A stretch of DNA of 64,000 nucleotides from NCBI GenBank assembly GCA_030248225.1, contig JASANE010020387.1, forward strand, positions 1-64,000, in the 5' to 3' direction. The translations under genes were made by a program, and so were the position numbers. The notes below the pieces were generated by a model. That model did not search any database. It was not told where the DNA came from and worked only from the letters and a program-made list of their open reading frames with translations. The DNA comes from Trileptium ribeirensis. Lineage: Eukaryota; Nematoda; Enoplea; Enoplida; Thoracostomopsidae. How positions within the stretch are numbered: the first letter of the stretch is position 1; each line of letters opens with the position of its first letter. Shown here piece by piece: positions 22,462 to 35,200 of this stretch.

Positions 22462-24000
22462 ATGCGGTGCGATGTCAACCCCGCCAACCGCCCCCAACAT
22501 AAAGGTCGGTATTTCGAGCGAACCCACCACGTCCTACAAACATTCAAGCAATTCCCTAACGTCTTAAACCCGCCCGATAAAGTCGCGCCGGCGCTGAACG
22601 GTTTGGAACACAAGATCATCACAGCTCGTCCACCGTGTTTTGATCGTCCACACCGTCTTGTTGGTACAAAGTTAGCGGTGGCAAAACGAGTTTTTGCCCT
22701 AGGGGAGCATAACCGGATCGTGGACCGCGAGGATTCATCCTACGCATCAGCGCTTAATATGCTACCCAAATCCCATCCAAAGACCCCAAGACGACCCACG
22801 AGTGACTTAATCGTGGAACCGTGCCCGACAGCTACGTCATGCCGAACCTAACAGCCCTCCCGAGTGACCTACACGGCGCAACGGTGTTTTGTAATGGATC
22901 TAGTGACAGCCTATACTCAGATCCATGTGGCGAAGGCGAGTCAACCAAAGAGAGCCGTGGCTACCCCTTTCGGATTATTTGCTTTCCGCCGGATGTTCTT
23001 TGGATTTCGAAATGCTGCCCTAACCTTTCAGCGACGGATGGATACGGTATTCAGCGACCTTCCGTTCGTCAAGGTCGATATGGATGGCATCCTGGTCGCG
23101 AGCAGCGAGCTCAAACAACACCGCGAGCACATTTGTTCAATGCTCGCACGTCTCGACCAGCACGGTCTCCGCCTCCGGCAAGAAAAGTGTATCCTCATGA
23201 GTCACAATGTCAATTTCGTCAGAAGCGAAATAGACGTCCTCCGGGTTCATTCAATCCCCACAAAACTTCAGGCAATCACGGAGTTCAAGCGACTGGAAAC
23301 ACTCAAGGTCCTATGTCGATCCCTCGATTTGGCTGGATTCTACCATCAGTTTGTCCTCGGATTTTCTCGGACTGCCGCCCCGCTCACCAACCTTACTAAG
23401 GGCAAACAGGGAAAAGGAAACTTCCAGATCCAATGGTCCAAATTTGCCAACTCAAACTTCGTGGACCTCAAGAGTGCCCTTGAAAAAGCCGCCACCACCT
23501 CGTTCCCAAATCCGGCTACCAAAATTCACCTCGAATGTTGCTGTCGCTGCTACTATGAATCAAACTCAGAACAGAATATCGCAGCCTTTTGCCTTGTTCT
23601 TAGTCAAGCTCACCGGTCGAAGAAGTGTGCGTACGGCAGTGAGCTCCTGGCAATTTATAAAGCCCTAAAGCACTTCTCATGGTTGCTCGGGGTCAGTTTG
23701 ACCGTTAGAACTGACCAAAGGCCGTTGGGAAATACCCTTCCCATGGTCAAACCGAACGTCCAGCATTCCCGATGGCTCTCCTACAAGTCTGTGCTTGGGT
23801 GCAACATCGAGCACGTTCCTGGAGCCGACAACGTTGTGGAAGATAGTTTATCCCGATCTGTATATATGCACCATCACAGCGCAGTTCTATGGGCAGCGCG
23901 CCATCGCTCAGGCTGTGAACCCCGACCTCATGGCGTTTGTCCGGTCTACCAACTTGCCGGTAAAATAACTATCGGTGGCGGGTCAAAGGGTACACTGTGA
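22462..24000 (+). pseudogene. Element B reverse transcriptase and RNase H
   Basis: The RT fingers lie at 22590-22810 in one frame. The palm, thumb and RNase H lie at 22864-24000 in another, a 378-codon open stretch. Palm motifs such as VMDLVTAYTQIHVA and the FGFRNAALTFQRRMD region are clear. The catalytic YxDD box reads VDMDG near 23070, so the second Asp is lost, and the first RNase H Asp region is also changed (CRCYYESNSE). Later RNase H motifs, SELLAIYKALKHFSWLLG and RTDQRPL, are kept. An enzyme with these changes would be inactive. RT would normally copy the element RNA and RNase H would degrade the template. Confidence 0.9.
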
Positions 24001-24029
24001 CGCGTCCCGTTAACCCCTCAGGCCATACG

Positions 24030-25010
24030 TTCTTCCAATGTGAGGGCCGACATCTTCTCCGCAATCCATAACCTAGCCCACATCGGAGCGCGAGCAACGT
24101 TACATACAGTTTCGGAACAATCCTTTTGGACAAGCATTCGTCGCGAGATTAAGCGGCGGTGCCGAGAATGTATCGCGTGTTAACGAAATAAACTCTAAAT
24201 GCCAGTGGGAACGATTCCTACAACCGGCCGATTCCAAGCAATCTAAGTCGACATCGCTGGCCGATTTCCACTATCCGAAGGCAATTGCTACCTGGTAAAG
24301 TCATCGACAGGTTTACACGATGGCCGAAAGTAATACCAGTCCCCGACATCGCTCCCAACACCGTCGCATCAGCCGAAGTCTCTTGACTAATCAGCCGATT
24401 CGGTGTTCCACGAGTCATCATATCCAGGCCAAGGTTCGCAATTCTAGTCATCTCTATGGTCATCACTCATGGAGCAGCTTGGCATCGAGCGATGGAGAAC
24501 AACTGCATATGATCCTGCGTGTAGTGACGCAGTTGAATGCTTTCAGCGCACCCTCAAAACAGGGTTGCGCGCTCACTGTTCTACCCAGCCATGGTCGCAC
24601 AAGTCTTCCTATGGTTCTTGTGGGCATGCGCAATAGCCTTAACGATAAAGGAATCACACCTGGTCAGATGGTGTTTGGTTCCTGCGTTGAGCCACACATT
24701 TACTTCACGCCAACCTCTGCCCCCGATTATACCAAACAAATGGATTTCATGAGGCAGCTGCACTCCACATCTTCACTCTCCGGAGATCACCATACGGGTA
24801 GCTAGTACATTCCACCAAACTTAACCGCAGCCCGTCACGTTTGGATCCGAGACGACAGGGTCAAGAATTCACTCAGACCCAGGCACCACGGGCCGCATGA
24901 GGTGCAAAATCGTGCCGATAGGACGGTAATCATCTGATTCTGAGACAACGACGACATTGTCACCATCGATCAGGTCAAGCTAGCTTTCATTCAAAAAAAC
25001 CGTGAAACCG
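24030..25010 (+). pseudogene. Element B integrase, fragmented
   Basis: Integrase pieces are scattered in three frames. There is an HHCC-type zinc-binding remnant (about 24070-24180, ending CRECIA), a catalytic-core start near 24245 (VDIAG), an ISRFGVPRVII segment near 24390-24425, and a C-terminal core piece at 24540-24700 (GITPGQMVFG). A GPHEV-type C-terminal module follows near 24885. Stops and shifts break it at least five times. Unlike element C, nothing resembling a PWWP domain follows. Confidence 0.75.
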
Positions 25011-25418
25011 CAAATCGTACAACGATCCTCTATGCACCGGTCGATGTTCAAGGCACAACTGATCGTCCTGCTCAAGGACCATAGTTTTAGCGAAAATCCG
25101 CCACTGACAAAAATGGTCAGCTACCATCATAGACTCAATCGACACTGAACGTGCAATTCGGAAGCGACCACCTAACTCGAACCTAACCGGAAGCAGTTCG
25201 ATAATGCGGGACAGATCGATTGGTCTTCGTTCCCGTGCTAGCGGTCTAGTCGTTTCGTGATGCGTCAAACATCAAGCGACGTGACCTTCAGCGAGCTTAC
25301 GATTTATCAAGGACACAGGTATCTGCGTCTACAATCGTCAACGGATGTCTCAAACGCTCAGTGAGATATGACCTCAAGTCTTCTGCACACCGAGCTCCGC
25401 TCCAAACGACGGTGGTTA

Positions 25419-25690
25419 TGTAACGCGCAACACTGACGCTGTGAACAGTCTGGCGGTGAAGCGACCAAATAACACGTCAGCAGCTGGAGCATTTTGAAAA
25501 GCTGATGACTTTGGAAGATCAACACGTCAGCAGCTAGACGATTCTGGTAGTTTGATGACTTTGGAAGATCAACACGTTAGCAGCGAGAGCATTCTGGAAG
25601 GCTGATTGTGACGATAAAAGTGTTGATTATTAGAGTGAATGCAGCGTTTTTCTATTTCACTGGGTTCAACTTTATGGTGCATGTTGCTAT
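25419..25690 (+). repeat. 3' LTR of element B
   Basis: Begins TGTAACGCGCAAC and contains three tandem copies of the 50-bp GTCAGCAGCTRGAGCATT unit, against two in the 5' LTR. The outer end is not exactly fixed. Confidence 0.65.
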
Positions 25691-28600
25691 TCAATAAAGC
25701 GTTACGTTTTCAGTTATTTTCAGCATAGTAAATATTTAATGCACTATAAAAGGCAAACGACTTCACAATAAGCGAAATCTTCTGTGTGTCGCACAGGATG
25801 TCATAGCATAGCTTTTGATAATTATAACGTCGGACTTCTTTAAAAGCAATATTTGGAAGCTTAGTTTCTTTGCAAATCTTAAGATATTTCTAACTGTTTA
25901 CTACAAAGGCGTAAACGCAAGTGTTTCCCCAACTTTATGTAAAGCAGTCCGCAGATTGATGCCCAACGAAAACAATTCATAACAATTTTATGTCTAAATG
26001 AAATTTATCTTCCAACTGCGCTCTACTGAGCTGCGTGGTTTCTCTTTAATTATATTGTCGCTTTATATGCTAATTATGTTGTTTTACAGGAGCACATTGA
26101 TCATATTGTAAACTCTTCTTTGTAACTTAGCTTAGGTAATATACAGCTCTGTCATAAGTTCGTTGTAGCACGCCTTATGTTCATTTAAAGATTTTTTCCT
26201 CTTATTGCAACACATTATCCAGCAGTCATTAGAACTGTACAACCCAGTCGTAACACTCTATAAGCACTTTAATTCACGATGCTACAATTATTTGGATACT
26301 AATAAAGCAGTATTTGCCGTTTTTATTAACTACTTTTAAATTTTTAAAATTGCTGTGTTTGGTAAATGGTTAAGTTTCAGCCATAAATTGTGCAACATTA
26401 CCACATTCATCGTTAAGTTCCTCGCATATTTGACCGGACAAACATTTAAAATGTAATTGGCGGCACCTTCAATTGAAAAACAATACACAAGTTAAATAGA
26501 TTTAGTTTAGCATAACCTGTTGTGCGTTAAGAGATTTACAAATAAACACGGTTGCTTGTTATGAGATTCAGCCAACTGCTTTATTGATGAAAAGAGCGCA
26601 CATTCAGTTGCAGACAATGAAAACGTTTGGTTGTCAAACGTGACTACTGTACAACACGAAAAAGTCGACCCATGTTTTCAACAGTTTTAGTAACTAAGTC
26701 TATCCTATAGTGTTCTGGTTTGTTTGTACCAAACGCCATCAAATTAAGCCATTGTTTATAGTCTTTCTATCTGTTTCCGTGGTTCCGACCAGTTAAGATT
26801 GAAACGATTGGCCTGACTGAGCCGTGGCGGTGATTCGCTTTTGAAAAGTGTCAATTTTTCTGGGTTTTTTTGGTGCAAAAGCGATAAAACAAAAAGATGT
26901 TGTATTTCCTCTGGTTTAAATTTAATGCCTTTTGTTTCGGGGTTTCTCAATGGAGCTATAAGACGTAAACTACAATTGGCAAATACCGCAATTTATGGCT
27001 TATAACGTTGTGCTATTGTTAAATTAATAGTTTTAGAACAGTCGGTGTATTGTTTGATACTATGTTGAAAACGTTTGGATTTTGATTTGTGGTAGGTACT
27101 AATTTATGTTTACTCGACAGACGTATGAACAGATATTTTTCACCTGTTGGTTTCCCTAAAACAATAAAACAATGAAGTTTGATTTGATCAGATAAAAGTA
27201 CAAAATCATGTAGACGCATACATCTTGAAAAAAGATGCAATTGGCAAAGGGAAGTAATACCTCGAATAAACAATATTGTTTACTCCGCAAAGTCCAAGGT
27301 TTCATGTAGTATTCTTGGCCAAAAGAGTCGAAGGTTAAAGGCTATAGGCTGTTTTATTCGATAAGCTGTTAGAACACATTCCTTAATATTTTACGTCTTG
27401 AATTAGTTTTCAATTCGATTATCCATGAACAATTATCGCTCAACGCGAAAAATCGAACCAGTAATTTTCGATGGCAACTAATATTCTGACTAATCGTTGA
27501 TTTATTTCTGAGGTATTGGTCAGATAGTGAGGTTTGTCGCAAAGTCAACGAATAATAAAATGCAAGAAGTATACTAACAATTCAGTTAGTACAACATTCC
27601 GCAGCGTCATCGAACGATTACATGCTATAAAGGGTTATGTTGTGTTGCGCGATTATGTTGTGTCGATGTTGGTGAGGGCCAACACGACGTGTTAGGTAAA
27701 TTCTGTAGCATCCCCAGGTTGTGGATGTAGTAAATATCCTGCAATGTTACACTTTGTTTTGCAGGCCTGTTATTCAACGGACGTTATTCCACGAATACAA
27801 TCTTTATAAAAATTTATAAATTATGTTACAGCTTACCTATAATTAAAACAATACAGTTAGCTCGTAAGAAAATTCTCTTTGATATGCTTAAGACATGCAT
27901 TGTTAAGACATAGTAAAATAGAATTTTTAACTTTTTGCTATGCTCATGCTGAGCCATTTTGACTCTATAATTTTTTATATCTAATTTGTACCTAAAGCTT
28001 AATTAGCTCCCTCATTTTCCGATACATATTGTACTTTTTACAAATCCGTACTCCGGGTACCTCCACGGTGTCAGCTCTGTAGCAGCAAAGCACAGTGCAT
28101 TCTCGTCAATACTACAGTTGCGAACAAAAAATTTGAGCATGAAGCAAATCCTGGAGTCAGGTTAAATCGCTAAACGTTAACATTACCCTTAGCGTATGAG
28201 ACAAGTTTTCCTAGAGCCTAGATAATACAGAGAATCGTGATCGAAGCTGTATTTGATATTCTGTCATTCATTTCATTCGCAAAAACATCAAGTATCTTAA
28301 AAGTAAAAGCATTTTGACAAAATGGAACTAATTAAATATAATTCTGTCTTTGCGGAGTGTAGCGATTAAAAAGTTCTGTAATTCCATCTGGAATTTATGG
28401 AATTTCTCAACCTAATCAAAACAAGTAAAATGTACCAGTTATCCTGATGAATAAGAAAATATATGTGCGATTACAAAATGACCTGGATATTTTATATCTT
28501 TTCGGTTTTATCCCATCGATAGGATGATATTAAGTCTTGGGTTGTGGCGGGACAATATTTTTAGTAAGCGTAAGCTTATCATCTGTGTTCAAAGAAGCTA

Positions 28601-29995
28601 TGTTTCTTTATGTTTCATATATTACGCTGGCTCTATTTCCAAAAACAGCACAAAATTTTCCATAAAATTAAATATTAGGCTCAATTGCAGTAGTGGTTTG
28701 CTCTTAAAAATATGTTAAAGTCGACAATTTCTTTATAAAATTGGTTTGATATGCACAAAATGCGTAATATGGCTAGTATCTTCGATGAAGTATCTAAATT
28801 GTATGCCGCTGACCTTTGGAACATATTTATTTTGTTGGGCAATAATTTAACCCAATGAATTTGATTCATGAGGCGACAGCGCTCACAGAAGGCTGATTCA
28901 TAGTAAACAAATATTTTAATCTCGACAAAATGAGAGCCTTCGTCAGTTTAGTCTTTCAGAAAACCTTGTTTGTGACGGTTTAAACCGCCATTTTTGACAG
29001 TCGGTGACAAGTTTGTTAGTTCAAAACCAAACAAATTACGAGTTGGATCAATAAAAATTGTAATTTTTATGATTTTGTCACCGACTGTGCTTTCGCAAAC
29101 TCTAGCAAATATAGGCCTCTAACACACTTTCGTTCTTTTCTAAAAAATGTCGCACTGACTTTAGACCAGAGCAGCTGAAAAAGGTTTTACAAATCTTTTT
29201 CGACGACGCAAATTAATTAGATAAAACCCAATTGACTGATTAAGCCTAATTTATTATTATATGATTTATAGATATTGCTTAAACAGAGGTATTCTCTTTT
29301 GTTTAACAATTTGAATTTTATATACATCAATCGCAGGTTTCTGTAAAATACCGATAAATATAAATCTAACGCATTTGGCTTTCAAAACTGTATTTGTTCA
29401 GCTATTAGTACTTAATCATAAACATATATCGCTTAGTGGTTTGATTAGATCGAAAGCATCGTTCCATGGTTCTACATGTTCAGAAATCCTAAATTCGGTT
29501 AGGATTGTAGGCTTAAAGGTAATTAATAATTTTTCTTAAATATTTGCAGTGGTCTTAGCCATAATAACCGAATTCAAACTCGCGTCAGTAGGACATCCAG
29601 CTAACGCCCAACGGTGCGCCGATAAGTTAACAATAGAAAAAATATACCTCGAAAAATGGTGGCGGTCGTTAGTTTCGGCTTTGATTACTGAAAGCTGCAA
29701 CAGATATAGATTTATAATGATGTATTTTTATCATTACACCACTGTTTTGAAAAAATTAGTTTAGATCACCGAAGCAATTTGAAAAGTAATTTTTTAACGA
29801 AAGATCTCAAATTCAACCGATCTAGTATTGATTCTAGCTTTAGTGTAATATTTAATTAAAGTAAGCATTATGGTGAATTTCAATCAAACCGTGGAAAAAA
29901 CATGAGTTGTCATACATATATGCCATTAGTTTGACCGTATTTTAAATTTTTGACACGTCAAAGTCGCTGAAATTTGGAGTATTTAAAAACGATGG
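25691..29995. other. Long AT-rich intergenic stretch
   Basis: No gene is supported apart from a small inverted repeat at 28997-29090. Short frames on both strands show no motif. A strong AG acceptor-like site at 29548-29549 precedes a 70-codon open frame of unknown kind, too weak to call. Confidence 0.4.
28997..29090. repeat. Small inverted repeat, 14-bp perfect arms
   Basis: ACAGTCGGTGACAA on the left pairs exactly with TTGTCACCGACTGT on the right, enclosing about 65 bp. Outside the arms identity drops at once. It could be a very small MITE, but no target duplication is evident. Confidence 0.55.
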
Positions 29996-29999
29996 ATGT

Positions 30000-31570
30000 T
30001 GTGTTGGTATCGCTTCGGTCACAAATACTACACATTTAGCCGGCGTAAAACTAAATGAATATACTGATTGAACCTTCATTCGCTTAGATCACAAATACTA
30101 TACAGTTAGACGGCGGAAAACTAAATGAATATAGTGATTGCTTCATTCGCTTGGGTCACAAATACTATCCATTTAGTCGGCGCAAAACTAAACGAATATC
30201 ATGATTGATCCTTCATTCGCTTGGGACACAAATGCTATCCAGTTAGTCCGCGAAAAACTAAATTAATATAATGATTGAAGCTTCATTCGCTTGAGTCACT
30301 AATATTATCCAGCTAGTCGGCGCAAAACTAAATGAATATAATGATTGAAGCTTCATTCGCTTGGGTAACTAATATTATCCTGTTAGTCGGCGCAAAACTA
30401 AATGAATATAATGACTGAATCTTCATTCGCTTGGGTCACTAATATTATCCAGTTAGGCGGCGGAAAACTAAATGAATATAGTGATTGCTTCATTCGCTTG
30501 GGTCACAAATACTATCCATTTAGTCGGCGCAAAACTAAATGATTATAATAGTCTAAGCTTCATTCGCTTGAATCACTAATATTATCCAGTTAGTCGGCGC
30601 AAAACTAAATAAATATAATAAATGAAGCTTCATTCGCTTAGGTCACAAATACTATCCAGTTAGACGGCTTAAACTAAATAAATATACTGATTGAACCTTC
30701 ATTCGCTTAGATCACAAATACTATCCAGTTAGACGGCGGAAAACTAAATAAATATAGTGATTGCTTCATTCGCTTGGGTCACAAATACTATCCATTTAGT
30801 CGGCTCAAAACTAAATGAATATCATGATTGATCCTTCATTCGATTGGGACACAAATGCTATCCAGTTAGTCGGCGAAAAACTAAATTAATATAATGATTG
30901 AAGCTTCATTCGCCTGAGTCACTAATATTATCCAGTTAGTCGGCCCAAAGATAAATGAATATAATGATTGAACCTTCATTCGCTTAGATCACAAATACTA
31001 TCCAGCTAGACGGCGGAAAACTAAATGAATATAGTGATTGCTTCATTCGCTTGGGTCACAAATACTATCCATTTAGTCGGCGCAAAAATAAATGAATATA
31101 ATAATTGAAGCTGCATTCGCTTGGGTCACTAACATTATCCAGTTAGTCGGCGCAAAACTAAATGAATATAATGATTGAAGCTTCATTCGCTTGGGTCACT
31201 AATATTATCCAGTTAGTCGGCGGAAAACTAAATGAATATGGTCATTGCTTCATTCGCTTGGGTCACAAATACTATCCATTTAGTCGGCGCAAAACTAAAT
31301 GAATATAATAATTTAAGCTTCATTCGCTTGAATCACTAATATTATCCAGTTAGTCGGCGCAAAACTAAATGAATATAATGATTGATCCTTCATTCGCTTG
31401 GGACACAAATGCTATCCATTTAGTTGACGCAAAACTAAATGAATATAATAATTTAAGCTTCATTCGCTTGAATCACTAATATTATTCAGTTAGTCGGCGC
31501 AAAACTAAATTAATATAATGATTGATCTTTCATTTGCTTGGGTCACAAAGACTATCTAGTTAGCCAGCGT
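30000..31570 (+). repeat. 70/67-bp minisatellite, about 23 units, higher-order pattern
   Basis: The landmark CGGCG followed by AAAACTAAAT recurs at 30041, 30111, 30178, 30248, 30318, 30388, 30458, 30525 and on to 31565. Spacing is 70 bp except for five 67-bp units ending at 30178, 30525, 30801, 31078 and 31285. The short units share the same variant (ATAGTGATTGCTTCATTCGC, lacking three bases) and return every three to five units, so the array was built by copying blocks of several units. There is no long open frame. Confidence 0.95.
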
Positions 31571-31630
31571 AAATAGCAAGCCGAAACTATGTATATACAG
31601 AATCTTGTATCTGTAATGTGCATATCGTTA

Positions 31631-32264
31631 TGCATCATTTGCCTTAAGATGGGACCGGATTCTGTCACAAAGCCAATTCCGGCTCATGACAAAATGGCAC
31701 AACCGCATCCGACCCTTCATAAATAAAATTAATAGCTAAGCTATGCTAGTATGTTTGCACGAGCCGGGAGTGGCTATGTCTCAGGGTTTGATAGCCGGGA
31801 CAGACTACTGAAAAAATATTTATCACATTCAGTTTAGCAGATTGTGTTACAGGGAGAATATTTCGCTCTATATAAGACACATAAATTCAGGTAAAATAAA
31901 TACGTAATTAACGCTGTTTTCAAAAGTTTTGTTTAAGCTCCTAGTAGCTATGTAAAACACGCTCTTTTATGCATGAAAATTATGCTATTGTAACTTTAAG
32001 GATGTTTTGTGATTATATGACCATTATATTCAATTGCCATTTTTTCGCGATTTTCCATTGTCGTCATATATTTATGGCTTTTAGAGCCGATTCCAAACCT
32101 TGTGACAATTTATCAGCCCCGCTTTACTATTAGTTAAGTATATTTGTTGGGTCTGGCTCGGCCCAAAAAAATGACACACTGGCTGATCGCGGCTAGCCAA
32201 GCCTGGCTTTAGAAACTGTGACAAAATCCGGCCCTGCTGCACACATCTTAAGGTAAATGATGCA
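31631..32264. mobile_element. MITE 1, PIF/Harbinger-like, 634 bp
   Basis: Terminal inverted repeats begin TGCATCATTTGCC on the left and mirror AAATGATGCA on the right. Similarity of the two arms extends about 40 bp, with ACCGGATTCTGTCACA matching the complement near 32220. Both sides are flanked by TTA (31628-31630 and 32265-32267), the three-base target duplication typical of PIF/Harbinger elements. There is no transposase. It starts only about 60 bp after the minisatellite. Confidence 0.85.
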
Positions 32265-35200
32265 TTATTAGATGCCGGAGTTTCGTGAACAAGTCGCGAA
32301 TCCGACGAAAACCATTCCTCTTCTATTAACAATGCGCCGTAATATGAAAGTCGTTTTTTGCTAGGATCTAAGACGTGCCGACAACGATAATTAGCGTGTT
32401 TTCTAAAAACAGTCGAAACATTTATTGTTTAAGTATTTCGCCCTTTTTATTTCAATTTCAATTTTATGTTTATGAACAGTGGATTCTTCCATTTCGTTAC
32501 TGCCGGGTATTGCATATGTGGCTTACTTTACTGCATTCTTGATCCTTTATTACCAGTTGTAAACTATACTTGTTTCCAGAATTATATAATTTTTACCATC
32601 CCCGTCTTCTTAATTATGAGTTTTTGACGTATATTTGACTTAACTTCACATTTCTTTAAATTTAGCATCTATTGCGTGTCGTTGCTTTTTATATATATTT
32701 CGTTTTCTAATATCATTTATATAGCGTCAAAGCGCCTGAATAAATATAATAATGTGCATGTAACACGTATTCTTCAATTTCATATGTAGAATAACCTACA
32801 AGTATTTTTTATTTAATGTTTATTTCTCTAGTATTGAATGCAACGGGCGTGAAGTTCTAAATCCTAGTTTCCATTATAGTTATTCATCATTGTCAAATTG
32901 TTGCTATGAATGGTTCCTTAATGATCAATTGTCCTAAATGTTTTTCCAATTTATTCTTAAATTGATAGCGAAACGGTAAATCAGTTTTTAGTTTAGCATA
33001 CTGTGACAAAATATTGGTACGTTGCTTAGTTTTTGCTGTCCTTTTTTAAAGCAATTGCGAAGGCGAACAATGAGCTATAGAAACGTGGTAGCTACAGAAA
33101 TCCACGTATAGAAACGAATGAAATGTGAAAAACCAAATCGGGACTTCCTGAGGCATTGCTATTAGTAGACAATGCACTGTAGGACCTGGCCGTCGCCAGT
33201 TATAGCATGCATTTTAAAACGAGCAGCTGTACTTTGTTGACTATCAAAGGAACTCCATGTCACATCTGTTGTCAAGTTTTAGGCCACAATTTTTATAACA
33301 CTGCTCTATTATATTAAACTATTGGTACCTTAAAAGGGAATAATTTTTCCACAGTGTCCTTGACGATACTGAACATATGCAGATGGCAAAATTATTACAA
33401 CATTATAATACAAATTATACCTGTCATTAAACTAAAACTAGATTTAATGTCTGCATTTTATTTTTACTCTTTATAATTTATTGTTAAATCAGACTGGAAA
33501 ATATGTAATGCCTGAGTCCATTTTAAGTGGGTAAACCGTGGTTCTTATCCTTATCAAACCACGAACTAAATCTTTTGGGAATTCGCGCTCGCATTTCTGG
33601 AAAAATGTATTCTCGGTTTATCTAGCGCTAACAGGACCTCCGTGATGTGCGCCTTCCGTTCTTGCATATTATCCATTTCTCCACTGGGTTTGCGATCTGT
33701 GTGCGTATAAATATATGCGACAAAATGCGACTGAACATTTGTTTGTAAGTGTGCGCATTCATTAAAATGTGATTTATGTCCTAAACTAGTACCTGCAAAC
33801 GAACAGAGACTATGTAGTCGTGTCGGAAATTCTTGACGACATACATAAGGAGAAATAGTGACTAGTGCTCGGTCACTGGCGTTAAGATCGTGAAGTCACT
33901 TGATCAAAACAACACAGCCGTGCACAGCTGAGGTGGACTCACGTATAATAACTTTATTTCGTTGATAACAGTGCGTTGCATAGTAGAACAGCCAAATTAG
34001 ATGCCATCGTTAGTTGACTGATGCAGTACTTAAACGTCAAAAACAAACTCCTAGAAAAATCTCTTCTATCAGTTTGTCAAGGCCCCTGTGGCAGAGATAC
34101 CTTGTCTACCGTCTCTCCTTTTCAAAATGGCAATAAATTTTAAGTGATTTATTTTTAGGGTAAGCGCAACACGCTATGATACTTGTTTCACGCCTGGAAC
34201 CATTTTACAACATAGGGCACATTCGTGTTTATGTATTGCGATATATAATCAATAAGAAAAGCTTCATTTCAAATATTTCAGTCGCCAGATATACAGTATT
34301 AAGGTATTTCGCGCAGGAAATCTGGTTACGATAAACTAGCAATAAGCAGACCTATATCAATGATAATATAATCAAAAACACTAATTCAGAGACAAGATTA
34401 AAGCACTTGACACGACAACTCCACTCCTACCTTTACTGACCGATGTCGCAACGCTACGAGGTTATAATACAATTCAATGTTTGATTTTTTACTACATGGC
34501 ATATTCATGAATTTCGGTCATTTGAAAACAGCAGCAACAGATTAATAGTTATTGTAATGTCGGTACTGCGTGGGTGCATCCTAAACTACAAACGTTTTCA
34601 AAATCTCACTTAATGTTACTGTACTGCTCTTTGCACTTGTTGTGTGCTCTTTTTGTATTAGCTGTCACTGCCACGGTCAGTAAAAAACGTTATGAGAATT
34701 AGATACTATTAGGTTGTTGATATCTTACACGTGCTCTCAGTTTTACTATATGCAGTATGTCATTCAATGATATATACAGTTTACACAATACAATTGCAGT
34801 AAACTATTGACAAATAACACTTGAACATGATGGGTCCGTTATAAAGTATAAACGCCTCATTATTTTTCTAATAAATACAGCTTAATATTTTAAATTTGAA
34901 CCGAGGGTGCGGCTAACTTCACACGTAGTGCTGGAAAATACCAGTTAAAACAGTTCGTTCACAGCAGTACCACAATTTGTGATTGAGTGACAGCAAAAAG
35001 TAACATCAAAAACGTATTGAATTTAAATTCTAACAATTATGTCTGTATTGTTCGCAGTTTTATGTTTTAGGGGAACAAAATTGTAGTTCACACAAATTGC
35101 GATCAGAATCTTTTGAAAAGAAAACACAAAAAATAATAGTATTAAAAAACTAAGCTCTCAAAACATAAAATAGTGTGTGTTTTGAACAATTTAGCAACCA

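Larger units (their letters stand above)
20526..25690 (+). mobile_element. Element B: GC-rich, inactivated Ty3/Gypsy-type LTR element
   Basis: Two related end segments (20526 and 25419) enclose gag, protease, RT/RNase H and integrase in the canonical order. The element is much richer in G and C than its surroundings, and the switch is abrupt at both ends. All genes carry dispersed substitutions, stops and frameshifts. The two ends differ in the number of an internal 50-bp repeat. Exact inner LTR ends and target duplications could not be fixed. Confidence 0.85.

Noticed and set aside
29550..29764. Exon after a good acceptor-like TATTTGCAG
   Set aside because: The peptide shows no motif and no convincing donor follows; support is too thin for a feature.
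30000..31570. CRISPR-like array
   Set aside because: The whole 70-bp unit is repeated without unique spacers, and the surrounding sequence is animal DNA with introns; it is a minisatellite.
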